In this document: positions 6,160 to 14,668 of the stretch, in pieces | Numbering within the stretch: the stretch's first letter is position 1 | How the letters are laid out: each line of letters starts with the position of its first letter | Translations under genes and position numbers: made by a program | Origin: an uncultured Oscillospiraceae bacterium | GTDB lineage: Bacteria; Bacillota; Clostridia; Oscillospirales; Oscillospiraceae | DNA: 19,991 nt | Reading direction: 5' to 3' | NCBI GenBank assembly: GCA_934636865.1 | Contig: CAKUBI010000029.1 | Coordinates: forward strand, 1-19,991 | The notes under the pieces: generated by a model | What the model was told of the DNA's origin: nothing | The model's database searches: none | Seen by the model: the letters and a program-made list of their open reading frames with translations, nothing else

Positions 6160-7632
6160 TCACTTATTGACGCAGGTATCGGCAAAGCTGAAGCCGTTTT
6201 TCATCTGCTCGCTGGCTACACGCAGGACCTTGTTGAGGATCTGCGTGCTCTCCTTGCGAACCATCGCGCAGAGCTCATCGTTGGCCTTGGCGGTGAGCGT
6301 GAAATCACCGCTCTCGCGCATCAGCTTGTCATACCTGAGGACGATCTGGCGGCCCTTGATGTTCACCGTCTCCTGATAGCCCCAGACGTTCTGGATGCAC
6401 GAGCCGTAGCACTTGTCCGCCAGTGCGCCGACAAAGCGGCTGACCCAGTAGAGGTTGTCGGTCCCGGCGTCGAGCGTGACCTTACTCAAATAGTCCGGCA
6501 TTTCCGGCACGTTCGTGTACACCGGCAGCCACGCGGAGAACGTCGTCGAGCCGAAGCACACCCACTCGATACCCTTGATCTCGTCGGGCACATCGCTTCT
6601 GATCTGGCAGATGGTCGTCACGCCCGTGCGGTTGATGCCGATGGGACGGTAGATGCCGCCCTTTTCCGTGTTGCGGCTGGCATAGGGGTCGTAGGGCGTG
6701 CCCTGATAGTGGGAGGAGAGCAGATACTGGATATCCTCCGCCGCGACCTTGCGGTCCGGCACGAAGGACCAGGGGATGTTGTCGCTTTCGGGTGTGAACT
6801 CCGCGTTCTCACCCTCCCAGCAGTACGAATGCGGCGCAAGGCAGCGGCCCATGAACCACGCGCGCGGGGTATTGTAGATGTGGTCCATGTCGCGGTGCGA
6901 GCCGAAAATGTCTCTGGGGTTGAAGAAGCCATCCTGGTTCAGGTCCAGATGATAGTCCTCGATAAACTCTCTGAGGTCTGCCGAGCAGAGATGCGACTCC
7001 TGCGCGCCGAAGGCGTCCGCCAGGTCGAACGAGTCCATGCCGAACTGGTTGGGGTTGATGATGACGCGATCCTCTGGAATCTTGCGCGCGATCCAGTGGT
7101 GACCGCCGATCGTCTCCATCCACCAGACCTCGTTTTCGTCGTTGAAGGCAATGCCGTTGGACTCGTAGGTGCCGTACTGCTCCAAAAGCGCGCCGAGACG
7201 CAGCACGCCCTCGCGCGCGGAATGGATGTAGGGCAGCACGAGCACGACGATGTCCTCCTCGCCGATGCCGCCGCAGCGCTCCTCTTCTCCGTCCCCGGCC
7301 TTTTGCAGCTCGACCATCGGGTCGGCCGCGAGCACGCGCGGGTTCGAGGTCGTGGTCTCCGTCGCGGTCATGCCGACGTTCGCGGCGTTGATGCCGGTCG
7401 CGGCCCAGATGCCGTGCTTGGGGTCCACGCTTGGGCAGGCCGTGTAGCGCATCGGGTTTTCCGGCAGCTCGATCTCCACGTGGGATTCCACGCTCTTATA
7501 TAATTTCACCTGCTGGTCCGGTTCCACAACGATCAAACGCTTTTCGTCGAAGTGTCCGTCGTCCGTTCGGGCGATCATGGTCGAACGGTCGTTGGTCGCC
7601 AGCTTACCGGCCAGCACAGTCGTACAGGGCAT
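6160..7632 (-). CDS. C69-family dipeptidase (PepD-like, N-terminal-nucleophile hydrolase)
   Basis: A 490-residue peptidase family C69 protein, which cleaves dipeptides with broad specificity. The protein begins MPCTTVLAGK; the early Cys (C3) followed by Thr is the expected Ntn nucleophile once the leading residues are removed. Further typical features are NAANVGMTATET, the REGVLRLGALLEQYGTYESNG stretch, and WWMETIGGHHW. I chose the ATG at 7630-7632: the longer frame from 7707 would start upstream of the -10 of the promoter found here (7697-7725), and CGGAGA lies about ten bases before the chosen ATG. No signal peptide is seen, so it is probably cytoplasmic. Confidence 0.9.
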   Translation of the reverse strand: MPCTTVLAGKLATNDRSTMIARTDDGHFDEKRLIVVEPDQQVKLYKSVESHVEIELPENPMRYTACPSVDPKHGIWAATGINAANVGMTATETTTSNPRVLAADPMVELQKAGDGEEERCGGIGEEDIVVLVLPYIHSAREGVLRLGALLEQYGTYESNGIAFNDENEVWWMETIGGHHWIARKIPEDRVIINPNQFGMDSFDLADAFGAQESHLCSADLREFIEDYHLDLNQDGFFNPRDIFGSHRDMDHIYNTPRAWFMGRCLAPHSYCWEGENAEFTPESDNIPWSFVPDRKVAAEDIQYLLSSHYQGTPYDPYASRNTEKGGIYRPIGINRTGVTTICQIRSDVPDEIKGIEWVCFGSTTFSAWLPVYTNVPEMPDYLSKVTLDAGTDNLYWVSRFVGALADKCYGSCIQNVWGYQETVNIKGRQIVLRYDKLMRESGDFTLTAKANDELCAMVRKESTQILNKVLRVASEQMKNGFSFADTCVNK

Positions 7633-7696
7633 ATCATTCAATCTCCGTTTCGTTTTTTCTTCTCTGCGCATCCTGCGCATGTGGTATTCCGCATCA

Positions 7697-7725
7697 ATTA
7701 TATTCATCTAACTCGCCGCTGTAAA
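7697..7725 (-). promoter_or_regulatory. Promoter of the C69 dipeptidase gene
   Basis: On the minus strand TTTACA (7725-7720) is followed after exactly 17 bases by TATAAT (7702-7697). The transcript would start near 7690, leaving a leader of about 55 bases. Confidence 0.75.
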
Positions 7726-7772
7726 GGGGAATATTCCGCGCCTTGTGCACATCTTAAAAAAGCAAAGCGGAA

Positions 7773-7803
7773 GGACCGCACTCCCCTACCGGGAATGCGG
7801 TCC
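7773..7803 (-). terminator. Probable terminator after the MATE gene
   Basis: GGACCGCA (7773-7780) pairs with TGCGGTCC (7796-7803), with four more pairs (TCCC/GGGA) inside past one mismatch. It lies just past the MATE stop on the minus strand. The T-tract is diffuse on both strands. Confidence 0.55.
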
Positions 7804-7838
7804 TCTTTCTTCTTTTATGCGGCAAAGGTGCGTTTCCG

Positions 7839-8783
7839 CTACCGCACCGCTTTCTTTTTCCACTTACCGCTCATATAGAGCGCAAGGCCGATCCAGAACG
7901 GCGTGAAGCCCGCGAGCGCGTCGCCGAGCCAGAAGCCCATCTCCCGCATGCCAAAGCCCAGACCGAACAGCACCGAAAGGCCGATACGCAGCACGATACC
8001 GTCGAGGATCGCAGCAATGAAGTTGACCACGTGGTTGCCGCTGCCGTTGATGAGCGCGTTCATGCCCGAGCGTGCCGTGCTGCCGAAAAAGATGAGAATC
8101 GCGATGGGCAGGAAACGCATGCCAATGGCCATGACCTCCGCATCCTCGCCGCTGATGAAGACGCTGTAGATCTGCTGCGGGAAGAGCAGGAACGCCGCCG
8201 AGAAGAGCAGCGCCGAGATCATCGTCATGAAGAATACCGAGCCCATGACCTTCTTCACGCGCTCGTACTTGCCCGCGCTGATGTTCTGCCCGATCATCGA
8301 CGAGCCCGCCGTGCTGAAGGCGTTGGACACAAGGTTCGAGATGCTGTTGATCTTGCTGGCGATACCGGCAAAGGCGGAGACCGCCACACCGTAGGAGTTG
8401 AGCCAGGAGTTGACGAAGAGCTTGGAGAAGTTGACCGACGCGCTCTTGAGCGCCATCGGAAAGCCGAGCCTGATGAGAGACGCAAGCATCTCCCCGTCGA
8501 TGCCGAAAAAGTGGCCTTCCTCCACCGTGAGCTCATACTGCGCGCGGTGGCGGTAGATAAAAAGCGCGCAGAGCACGAAGGAAAGCCCCTGGCTCATGAC
8601 CGTTGCGAGCGCCGCGCCCATGCTGCCCATATCCAGCGCCAGCACGAAGAGAAGGTCGAGCACGATGTTCGTCACCGCCGCGATGCTGATGAAGAAAAAG
8701 GGGCGCTTGGAGTCGCCCATGCCGCGCAGGACCGCACTGATGGCGTTGTAGCCGTAGATGAAAAACAATCCGACGATGCACAC
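7839..8783 (-). pseudogene. MATE-family exporter, 5'-truncated
   Basis: The last ~314 residues of a MATE (multidrug and toxic compound extrusion) transporter, a cation-coupled exporter of the cytoplasmic membrane. The family is usually about 450 residues, so roughly 130-140 N-terminal residues and several helices are missing. Clear family features are YNAISAVLRGMGDSKRPFFF near the new start, ASKINSISNLVSNAFSTAGSSMIGQN, and a final set of helices ending in a Lys-rich tail. The frame continues upstream of the GTG at 8783 for a few plausible residues (to about 8792), then loses similarity and meets a stop at 8829-8831. No ribosome site precedes the GTG. It is probably non-functional, cut at the junction with citC. 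Confidence 0.8.
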
Positions 8784-8791
8784 CGCCGCAT

Positions 8792-9559
8792 ATGGACCGC
8801 TTCGCCAAAGGCTATTATGACCTGCGCGTCATCACGCGCGCGCACAACGAGCCGCTTTTTGCTGCCTGCGGGTTCTATCCCGTGGTGCGCACGGATGCGC
8901 TCGTGCTGCTTGAGAACCGCCCTGACGGTCCGCGCCGCTTCGCCCAGCCGTTTTTCGCACGCGGCGACGAGGGTAAGACCGTCGGAGCGATCGTGATGAA
9001 CGCCAATCCCTTCACCCTGGGCCACCGTGCGCTGGTGGAATACGCCGCCGCGCACTGCGATGTGCTGCATCTTTTCGTGGTGGAGGAAGATCGCTCGCTC
9101 TTCCCGACCGCCGCACGTTTCCGCCTTGTAGAGGAAGGCACGGCGGAGCTTGCCAACGTGCGCGTGCATCTGAGCGGACCCTATATGATCTCCTCCGCCA
9201 CCTTCCCCACCTATTTTCTCAAGGATGGCGAGAGCGCCGCCGCGCTGCAAAGTGAGCTGGACGTTACGCTCTTCGCCTCGGCCATCGCCCCCGTGCTGCA
9301 TATCACGCGGCGCTTTGCGGGCGAGGAGCCGCTTGATCCCGTCACGAGCATCTATAACAGCGTCATGGCGCGCATCCTGCCGCGCTACGGCATCGAATTT
9401 GTCACCATCCCCCGCCTTGCGCTGAGCGGCGCGCCCATCAGCGCTTCGTGCGTGCGCGCGCTGATGCGGGAGGGACGGTACGAAGAGGCCAAGGCTCTCG
9501 TTCCCGAGCCGACGCGCCGCGCGATCGGCGCGCAGGAGGGTCAGCATGGATCGCGCTGA
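8792..9559 (+). pseudogene. citC: [Citrate (pro-3S)-lyase] ligase CitC, 5'-truncated
   Basis: CitC acetylates the prosthetic group of citrate lyase to make the enzyme active. The nucleotidyltransferase domain is complete: NANPFTLGH (HxGH-type motif, about 70-78) and the C-terminal ISASCVRALMREG, matching the family's ISSTxVR motif. Only the end of the N-terminal GNAT-like domain (up to FAACGFYP) remains. Known CitC proteins are about 340-350 residues and this frame gives 255, so about 95 residues are missing. The ATG at 8792 has no ribosome site, so the gene is probably broken. It overlaps citXG by 14 bases, in the same operon. Confidence 0.8.
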
Positions 9560-10925
9560 GGTATTTTCCGCACCCGCCGTTTCGATGCAGCAGATGCTGC
9601 TGCGGCGCGAAGAGCGCGCGCAGGAGCAGCGCGCCATGCTGGAAGAAACTCGCTGCGCCGCGCTCGTCAGCTTCACGCTGAATATCCCGGGCCCCGTCAA
9701 GCAGTCCCCTGCGCTTCAAAGGGCCTTTGAAGCGGGAAAAGAGCAGCTTTCGCTCCTCTTCGCGGGGCATATTCTGAAAACGCGCACGACCCGCGCCGTG
9801 ACCGGCAGCGAGCTGCTGCTCGCGCTGGATCTTGCGCCCGAGGCGGTCAAGTCCCGGCTGGTGCAGCTCGAAAACAGCCACCCGATCGGGCGGCTGTTTG
9901 ACATGGACGTGCTGGACCGGGAGGGCGCGCCGCTCTCGCGCACCGCGCTTTCCGCGCCCCGGCGGCGCTGTCTCGTCTGCGGGCAGGACGCAAAGCTCTG
10001 TGCGCGTTCCGCCGCGCACTCGCCCGAAGCGCTCCAGAGCCGCATTGCATCGCTGCTGGACGGCTATTTCCGCGACCGCGCCGCCGACCAATTTGCCTCC
10101 TGCGCCTGCCGTGCGCTTTTATACGAGGTGTCCGTCACGCCGAAGCCCGGCCTGGTCGATCGCCATAACGCCGGCTCCCACACCGACATGGACTTTTTCT
10201 CGTTTCTCGACAGCGCCGCCGCGCTGATGCCGCATCTGCGCGACATGTTCCGCACCGGCTGGGACCTCGCGCGCGAGAACATTGCGCGCCTGTTCGGCGC
10301 GCTGCGCCTGGTCGGCCTTCAGGCGGAGGACGCCATGCTGCGCGCGACGGGCGGCGTGAACACGCACAGGGGCATCATCTTCTCCCTCGCCGTGCTCGGC
10401 GGCGCATACGGCAGGGCCTCCGCCCTCTCCGGCGGAGACGGCCCCGCGCTCGCGGACGTTTTATCCTTCTGCCGTGCGCTGGGTTCCTGCGCGCTCGCGG
10501 AGCTTCCGTCCCTGCCCGTCTCCACGAACGGCGAGCGGTGCTACCGCGCCTACGGCTCGGACGGCGTGCGCGGTGAGGCCGCGCGCGGCTTCCCCTCCGT
10601 GACGGCGCTGGGGCTCCCCTCCCTGCGCCGCGCGCTTGCGGACGGACGCTCCATCAACGACGCCGCCGCCCTTGCGCTGCTTGCGCTCATCGGCGGCGTG
10701 GAGGACACCAACATGATCCACCGCGGCGGCTATGAAGCAGCCCGGGCGCGCCGCGAGGAAGCGCGCGCGCTTTCCGCCGCCGGCGCGCCGCTCGACACGC
10801 TCGACGACCTCGACCGGCAGTACATCGCCGAGAATCTGAGCCCCGGCGGCTGCGCGGACCTTCTGGCGCTGAGCCTGCTGCTGCATTTTCTAGACCTGCC
10901 TGATGACACAAAGAAAGAAGCGTGA
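9546..10925 (+). CDS. citXG: CitX-CitG fusion: builds and attaches the citrate lyase prosthetic group
   Basis: A 459-residue fusion of two citrate lyase maturation enzymes. Residues 1 to about 165 are CitX (phosphoribosyl-dephospho-CoA transferase onto the acyl carrier subunit CitD), with SFTLNIPGPVK, GRLFDMDV and RRCLVCGQDAKLCAR. Residues from about 170 are CitG (triphosphoribosyl-dephospho-CoA synthase), with SVTPKPGLVDRHNAGSHTDMD, GGVNTHRGIIF and GVEDTNMIHRGG. The ATG follows AGGAGGG and overlaps the end of citC. Such fusions are known in other bacteria. The lyase subunits CitD, CitE and CitF are not in the window, so they must be elsewhere or lost. Confidence 0.9.
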   Translation: MDRAEVFSAPAVSMQQMLLRREERAQEQRAMLEETRCAALVSFTLNIPGPVKQSPALQRAFEAGKEQLSLLFAGHILKTRTTRAVTGSELLLALDLAPEAVKSRLVQLENSHPIGRLFDMDVLDREGAPLSRTALSAPRRRCLVCGQDAKLCARSAAHSPEALQSRIASLLDGYFRDRAADQFASCACRALLYEVSVTPKPGLVDRHNAGSHTDMDFFSFLDSAAALMPHLRDMFRTGWDLARENIARLFGALRLVGLQAEDAMLRATGGVNTHRGIIFSLAVLGGAYGRASALSGGDGPALADVLSFCRALGSCALAELPSLPVSTNGERCYRAYGSDGVRGEAARGFPSVTALGLPSLRRALADGRSINDAAALALLALIGGVEDTNMIHRGGYEAARARREEARALSAAGAPLDTLDDLDRQYIAENLSPGGCADLLALSLLLHFLDLPDDTKKEA

Positions 10926-10956
10926 CCGTTTCAAGCGGTCACGCTTCCTTTTTTAT
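10918..10956 (+). terminator. Terminator after citXG
   Basis: An 11-pair perfect stem (10918-10928 with 10936-10946, seven-base loop) followed by CC and six T. The citXG stop codon lies inside the first arm. Confidence 0.85.
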
Positions 10957-11037
10957 ACAATATGTTGCCTTTTTCCGCTTTTCGGATACAAAATGTCTTT
11001 CGAAATATCAAATCGGACATTTTTCTTCAAACGCCTA

Positions 11038-11071
11038 TTGACACAGTAGGAATTACGCGTTACAATTCCTA
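11038..11071 (+). promoter_or_regulatory. Suf operon promoter with Rrf2-type operator
   Basis: TTGACA (11038-11043), a 17-base spacer and TACAAT (11061-11066) make a near-consensus sigma-A promoter. A perfect eight-base inverted repeat, TAGGAATT (11047-11054) and AATTCCTA (11064-11071), covers the spacer and -10. This is where an Rrf2/IscR regulator would bind to repress its own operon, and the iscR gene starts 40 bases later. Confidence 0.75.
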
Positions 11072-11110
11072 TCTGCAAGGTAGGCAATTGTGCATAAGGA
11101 GGCATGCCGC

Positions 11111-11557
11111 ATGATGATATCAACAAAAGGACGATACGCTTTGCAGGTCATGCTGGATATGGCCGAGCATGACGACGGCGAATGGCTCCGTCTCAGCGAC
11201 GTTGCGCAGCGCCAGCAGCTCTCCAAAAAGTATCTGGAGGGCATCATGGCGGCCCTGAGCCGGGCAGACCTGGTCGAAAGCGCCGTGGGCAAATCCGGCG
11301 GCTACCGCCTGACCCGCTCCCCGGAGGAGTACCCCGTGGGCGAGATCCTGCGCGCCGTGGAGGGCACCCTCTCGCCGATCTCGTGCCCGGCGGACGAAGC
11401 GTCTGGCTGCGGCCGCTCCTGCGACTGCGACGCACGTCCCTTCTGGCAGGGGCTGGAGGACCAGATCAACACCTATGTTGACAATCATACGCTCGCGCAG
11501 TTCATGCGCGCAAATCAAAAATTCCCGGACCGCTCCGGCGGTGCGGAAAGAAGATAA
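11111..11557 (+). CDS. iscR: Rrf2-family Fe-S cluster regulator (IscR-like)
   Basis: A 148-residue Rrf2 transcription factor. It starts with the family hallmark MISTKGRYALQVMLDMA, then a winged helix with LSKKYLEGIMAAL as recognition region and the wing GKSGGYRL (61-67). Four Cys (C92, C100, C104, C106) sit where IscR proteins bind a [2Fe-2S] cluster, though the spacing differs from E. coli IscR. It would sense Fe-S supply and repress the suf genes when clusters are plentiful. The ATG at 11111 is chosen for its AAGGAGG eight bases upstream; the second ATG at 11114 is also possible. sufC starts 11 bases after its stop, so the operon is autoregulated. Confidence 0.88.
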   Translation: MMISTKGRYALQVMLDMAEHDDGEWLRLSDVAQRQQLSKKYLEGIMAALSRADLVESAVGKSGGYRLTRSPEEYPVGEILRAVEGTLSPISCPADEASGCGRSCDCDARPFWQGLEDQINTYVDNHTLAQFMRANQKFPDRSGGAERR

Positions 11558-11568
11558 GGTGGTTCATT

Positions 11569-12315
11569 ATGAGTAAAATGCTTTTGGATATCCGCGGCCT
11601 GCATGTTCGCGTAGAGGAAAAGGAAATTCTGCACGGTGTGGATCTGACCGTCGGGCAGGACGAGACCCATGTGCTCATGGGGCCGAACGGCACCGGCAAA
11701 TCCACGCTCGGCTACGCCGTCACCGGAAACCCCGCCTACAGCGTCACCGCGGGCTCGATCCTCTTTGACGGCGAGGACATCACGGCACTCCCCGTCAACG
11801 AGCGGGCGAAAAAGGGCATCTTCCTGTCCTTCCAGAACCCGCTGGAGGTCCCCGGTGTGACGCTCAGCGCGTTCATCCGCAGCGCGCTGGAGCAGAAAAC
11901 GGGCGACCGTCTGCGCCTGTGGGATTTTAAGAAAAAGCTCAAGGAGACCATGGCCCTTCTGAACATGGACGAGAGCTACGCCGAGCGCGACCTGAACGTC
12001 GGCTTTTCCGGCGGCGAGAAGAAAAAGGCCGAAATTCTGCAGATGCTGATGCTCGAGCCGAAGCTCGCCATTCTGGACGAGACCGACTCCGGCCTTGACG
12101 TGGACGCGGTGCGCACTGTCAGCGAGGGCGTACGCCTGTTCCGCGAGCGCACGCACGGCTCGTTGCTCATCATCACCCACTCCACCCGCATTCTTGAGGC
12201 GCTCCACGTGGACGCGGCGCACGTGATGGAAGAGGGCGTCATCGTCCGCAACGGCGGCGCCGAGCTGGTGGATGAGATCAACGAAAAGGGCTTCGGCAGC
12301 CTGAAGGAAGACTGA
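11569..12315 (+). CDS. sufC: Fe-S cluster assembly ATPase SufC
   Basis: A 248-residue ABC-type ATPase that drives the SufBCD scaffold to build Fe-S clusters in the cytoplasm. Walker A is GPNGTGKST (38-46), the signature is FSGGE (146-150), Walker B is LAILDETD (166-173) and the switch His is H204. SFQNPLEVPGV is the SufC-type Q-loop region. The length is normal for the family. A ribosome site, AAGGTGG, lies between the iscR stop and the ATG. Confidence 0.95.
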   Translation: MSKMLLDIRGLHVRVEEKEILHGVDLTVGQDETHVLMGPNGTGKSTLGYAVTGNPAYSVTAGSILFDGEDITALPVNERAKKGIFLSFQNPLEVPGVTLSAFIRSALEQKTGDRLRLWDFKKKLKETMALLNMDESYAERDLNVGFSGGEKKKAEILQMLMLEPKLAILDETDSGLDVDAVRTVSEGVRLFRERTHGSLLIITHSTRILEALHVDAAHVMEEGVIVRNGGAELVDEINEKGFGSLKED

Positions 12316-12332
12316 AGCGGGAGGCGCCTGAC

Positions 12333-13748
12333 ATGGCAGATTTGAAAGAGAAAACCTATGTGGAGGACGTGGACCGCAGCGTCTACGACATTCGGGACGC
12401 GGAAAACGACGCTTACCGCATGGAGTCCGGCCTGACGCCGGAGATCGTCGAAAAGCTCTCCAAGGAGAAGGACGACCCCGTGTGGATGCAGCAGTTCCGC
12501 CTCGAATCCCTCCAGATCTATAACGAGATGAAGATCCCCGACTGGGGCCCGTCGATCGAGGGGCTGGATATGGACCATATCGCGACCTACGTCCGCCCCA
12601 ACACGAAGATGCGCAACGACTGGAAGGACGTGCCCGAGGACATCAAGGAGACCTTTGAGCGCCTGGGCATCCCGCAGGCGGAGCGAAAGTCGCTCGCCGG
12701 TGTGGGCGCGCAGTACGACTCCGAGCTCGTCTACCATAACGTCAAGGACTCTGTGGCCGCCGAGGGCGTGGTGTACACCGACATGGAGAGTGCCCTCAAG
12801 GGCGAGTACGCCGACATGGTGCGCAAGTACTTCATGAAGCTCGTAACGCCCCATGACCACAAGTTCGCGGCGCTCCACGGCGCGGTGTGGTCCGGCGGCT
12901 CGTTCGTGTACGTGCCCAAGGGCGTGCACCTCTCCATCCCCCTGCAATCCTACTTCCGCCTGAACGCCAAGGGGGCCGGTCAGTTTGAGCACACGCTCAT
13001 CATCGTGGACGAGGGCGCGAGCCTGCACTTTATCGAGGGCTGCTCCGCTCCGAAGTACAACGTGGCGAACCTTCACGCCGGCTGCGTGGAGCTGTACGTC
13101 AAGAAGGGTGCCAAGCTCCGCTACTCCACGATCGAGAACTGGTCCAAGAACATGTACAACCTGAACACCAAGCGTGCGCTGGTGGAGGAGGGCGGCACGA
13201 TCGAATGGATCTCCGGCTCCTTCGGCTCCCACGTGGGCTGTTTGTACCCCATGAGCATTTTAAAGGGCGACAATTCCCGCATGGAGTTCACCGGCGTTAC
13301 CTTCGCCGGCGCGGGGCAGAACCTCGATACCGGCGCAAAGGTCGTTCACGTGGGCAAAAACACCAGCTCCTATATGAACACCCGCTCGATCAGCAAGAGC
13401 GGCGGCATCAGCACCTTCCGCTCAAGCGTCGTGGTAGAAAAGGGCGCCAAGGGCGCCAAGTCCGCCGTGTCGTGCCAGTCGCTGATGCTCGACTCCGAGT
13501 CCCGCTCCGACACCATCCCCGCCATGGACATCCGCACGAAGGATGCCGCCATCGGCCACGAGGCCAAGATCGGCGCGATCAGCAATGAGGCCGTGTTCTA
13601 CCTCATGAGCCGCGGCATGAGCGAAGAGGACGCCCGCGCGATGATCGTCAGCGGCTTTGCCGACAATGTCTCCAAGGAGCTGCCGGTGGAGTACGCCGTG
13701 GAGATGAACAACCTCATCCGGCTTGAGATGAAGGGCAGCATTGGCTGA
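12333..13748 (+). CDS. sufB: Fe-S cluster scaffold subunit SufB
   Basis: A 471-residue SufB, the main scaffold of SufBCD on which sulfide and iron are put together. It shows the family's beta-helix core with GAVWSGGSFVYVPKGV, the HFIEGCSAPKY stretch, the LHAGCVELYV segment, and the closing region SNEAVFYLMSRG and VEMNNLIRLEMKGSIG. Its C-terminal third resembles SufD, its partner in the complex. The ATG follows GGGAGG, 17 bases after the sufC stop, and sufD starts 13 bases after its stop. Confidence 0.95.
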   Translation: MADLKEKTYVEDVDRSVYDIRDAENDAYRMESGLTPEIVEKLSKEKDDPVWMQQFRLESLQIYNEMKIPDWGPSIEGLDMDHIATYVRPNTKMRNDWKDVPEDIKETFERLGIPQAERKSLAGVGAQYDSELVYHNVKDSVAAEGVVYTDMESALKGEYADMVRKYFMKLVTPHDHKFAALHGAVWSGGSFVYVPKGVHLSIPLQSYFRLNAKGAGQFEHTLIIVDEGASLHFIEGCSAPKYNVANLHAGCVELYVKKGAKLRYSTIENWSKNMYNLNTKRALVEEGGTIEWISGSFGSHVGCLYPMSILKGDNSRMEFTGVTFAGAGQNLDTGAKVVHVGKNTSSYMNTRSISKSGGISTFRSSVVVEKGAKGAKSAVSCQSLMLDSESRSDTIPAMDIRTKDAAIGHEAKIGAISNEAVFYLMSRGMSEEDARAMIVSGFADNVSKELPVEYAVEMNNLIRLEMKGSIG

Positions 13749-13761
13749 AAGGAGTTTGGAT

Positions 13762-14667
13762 ATGAGTGAAACGATTTTGATCAACCGGCTCCCGACCCGC
13801 ACCTGGAACCGGCTGGGCGTCAACGAAACGGCGCTGACCTGGGGTCAGGCCGATGATTTGGGAACAGAAACAATCACCGCCGCCGGGCAAACCGAGCGCC
13901 TTGCCATCTCCGGCAGCGGCGATTACAGTGAAAAGACCGTGGACATCCACGCCCCCGCAGGCAGGAGCGTCACGGTGTTTGAAACGATGACGGCGGAAAA
14001 GCGCCTGCTCGTGCGCACGGCGCTCCACGTCGAAAAGGACGCAAAGGTGCGCCTTGTGCAGATCCAGAACACGGCGGACGCCTCCCTGCTCCGCCTGGAA
14101 ACAAGCGGCGAGTGCGAGGAAAACGCGCAGGTAGAGCTGATTCAGGTCTTTCTGGGCCGGGGCGACGTGTACAGCGACGGTCATTTTGAGCTGAACGGCA
14201 ATGGCGCGGGCTTCACAGCGGGCATCGGCTATCTGGGCCAGAAGCAGCAGAGCGTGGACATGAACCTTGTCGTGAATCACTGGGGCCAGAAGACCACCAG
14301 CGAAATAAACGCCTCTGGCGCGCTCAAGGACGACGCGCAGAAGATCTTCCGCGGGACCATCGACTTTAAGAAGGGCTCCGCAGGCTCTGTCGGCAGCGAG
14401 CAGGAAACCGTCCTGATGCTGGGCGACGGCGTCGTCAACAAGACGGTGCCGCTCATCCTCTGCGCCGAGGAAAACGTCGTAGGCAACCACGGCGCGACCA
14501 TCGGCGAGCTGGACGAGGACACGCTGTTCTACTTCGAGAGCCGCGGCATCGCCGCCGCGGAGGCGGAGAACATCATGGCCCGCGCCGCCATCGAGCGGCT
14601 GGCCCGCACGATCGGCGACGAAACGGCGCAGGAGGCGATCCTTGCCGAGCTTGAGGAGGTGCTGTAA
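13762..14667 (+). CDS. sufD: Fe-S cluster assembly subunit SufD
   Basis: A 301-residue SufD, the SufB paralogue that pairs with it around the SufC dimer and helps iron entry. The N-terminal part is short and weakly conserved. The C-terminal half has the typical FRGTIDFKKGSAGS-like stretch, VPLILCAEENVVGNHGATIGELDED and LFYFESRGI. The ATG at 13762 is preceded by AAAGGAG; an upstream TTG in frame would overlap sufB and lacks a ribosome site. It is shorter than many SufD proteins (often 350 or more), as in other Clostridia. Confidence 0.9.
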   Translation: MSETILINRLPTRTWNRLGVNETALTWGQADDLGTETITAAGQTERLAISGSGDYSEKTVDIHAPAGRSVTVFETMTAEKRLLVRTALHVEKDAKVRLVQIQNTADASLLRLETSGECEENAQVELIQVFLGRGDVYSDGHFELNGNGAGFTAGIGYLGQKQQSVDMNLVVNHWGQKTTSEINASGALKDDAQKIFRGTIDFKKGSAGSVGSEQETVLMLGDGVVNKTVPLILCAEENVVGNHGATIGELDEDTLFYFESRGIAAAEAENIMARAAIERLARTIGDETAQEAILAELEEVL

Positions 14668-14668
14668 G

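Noticed and set aside
6097..7503. A 468-codon plus-strand frame opposite the dipeptidase gene
   Set aside because: Long antisense frames are common in GC-rich genes. It has no recognisable domain, starts inside the terminator area, and the opposite strand codes a clear C69 protein.
7633..7707. The upstream start of the C69 dipeptidase at 7707
   Set aside because: That codon lies between the -10 and -35 of the promoter found here, and the nucleophile Cys would be buried behind 25 extra residues.
11976..13232. A 418-codon leftward frame across sufC and sufB
   Set aside because: It is a shadow of two well-conserved genes, rich in His/Val/Arg as expected from reverse-strand GC bias.
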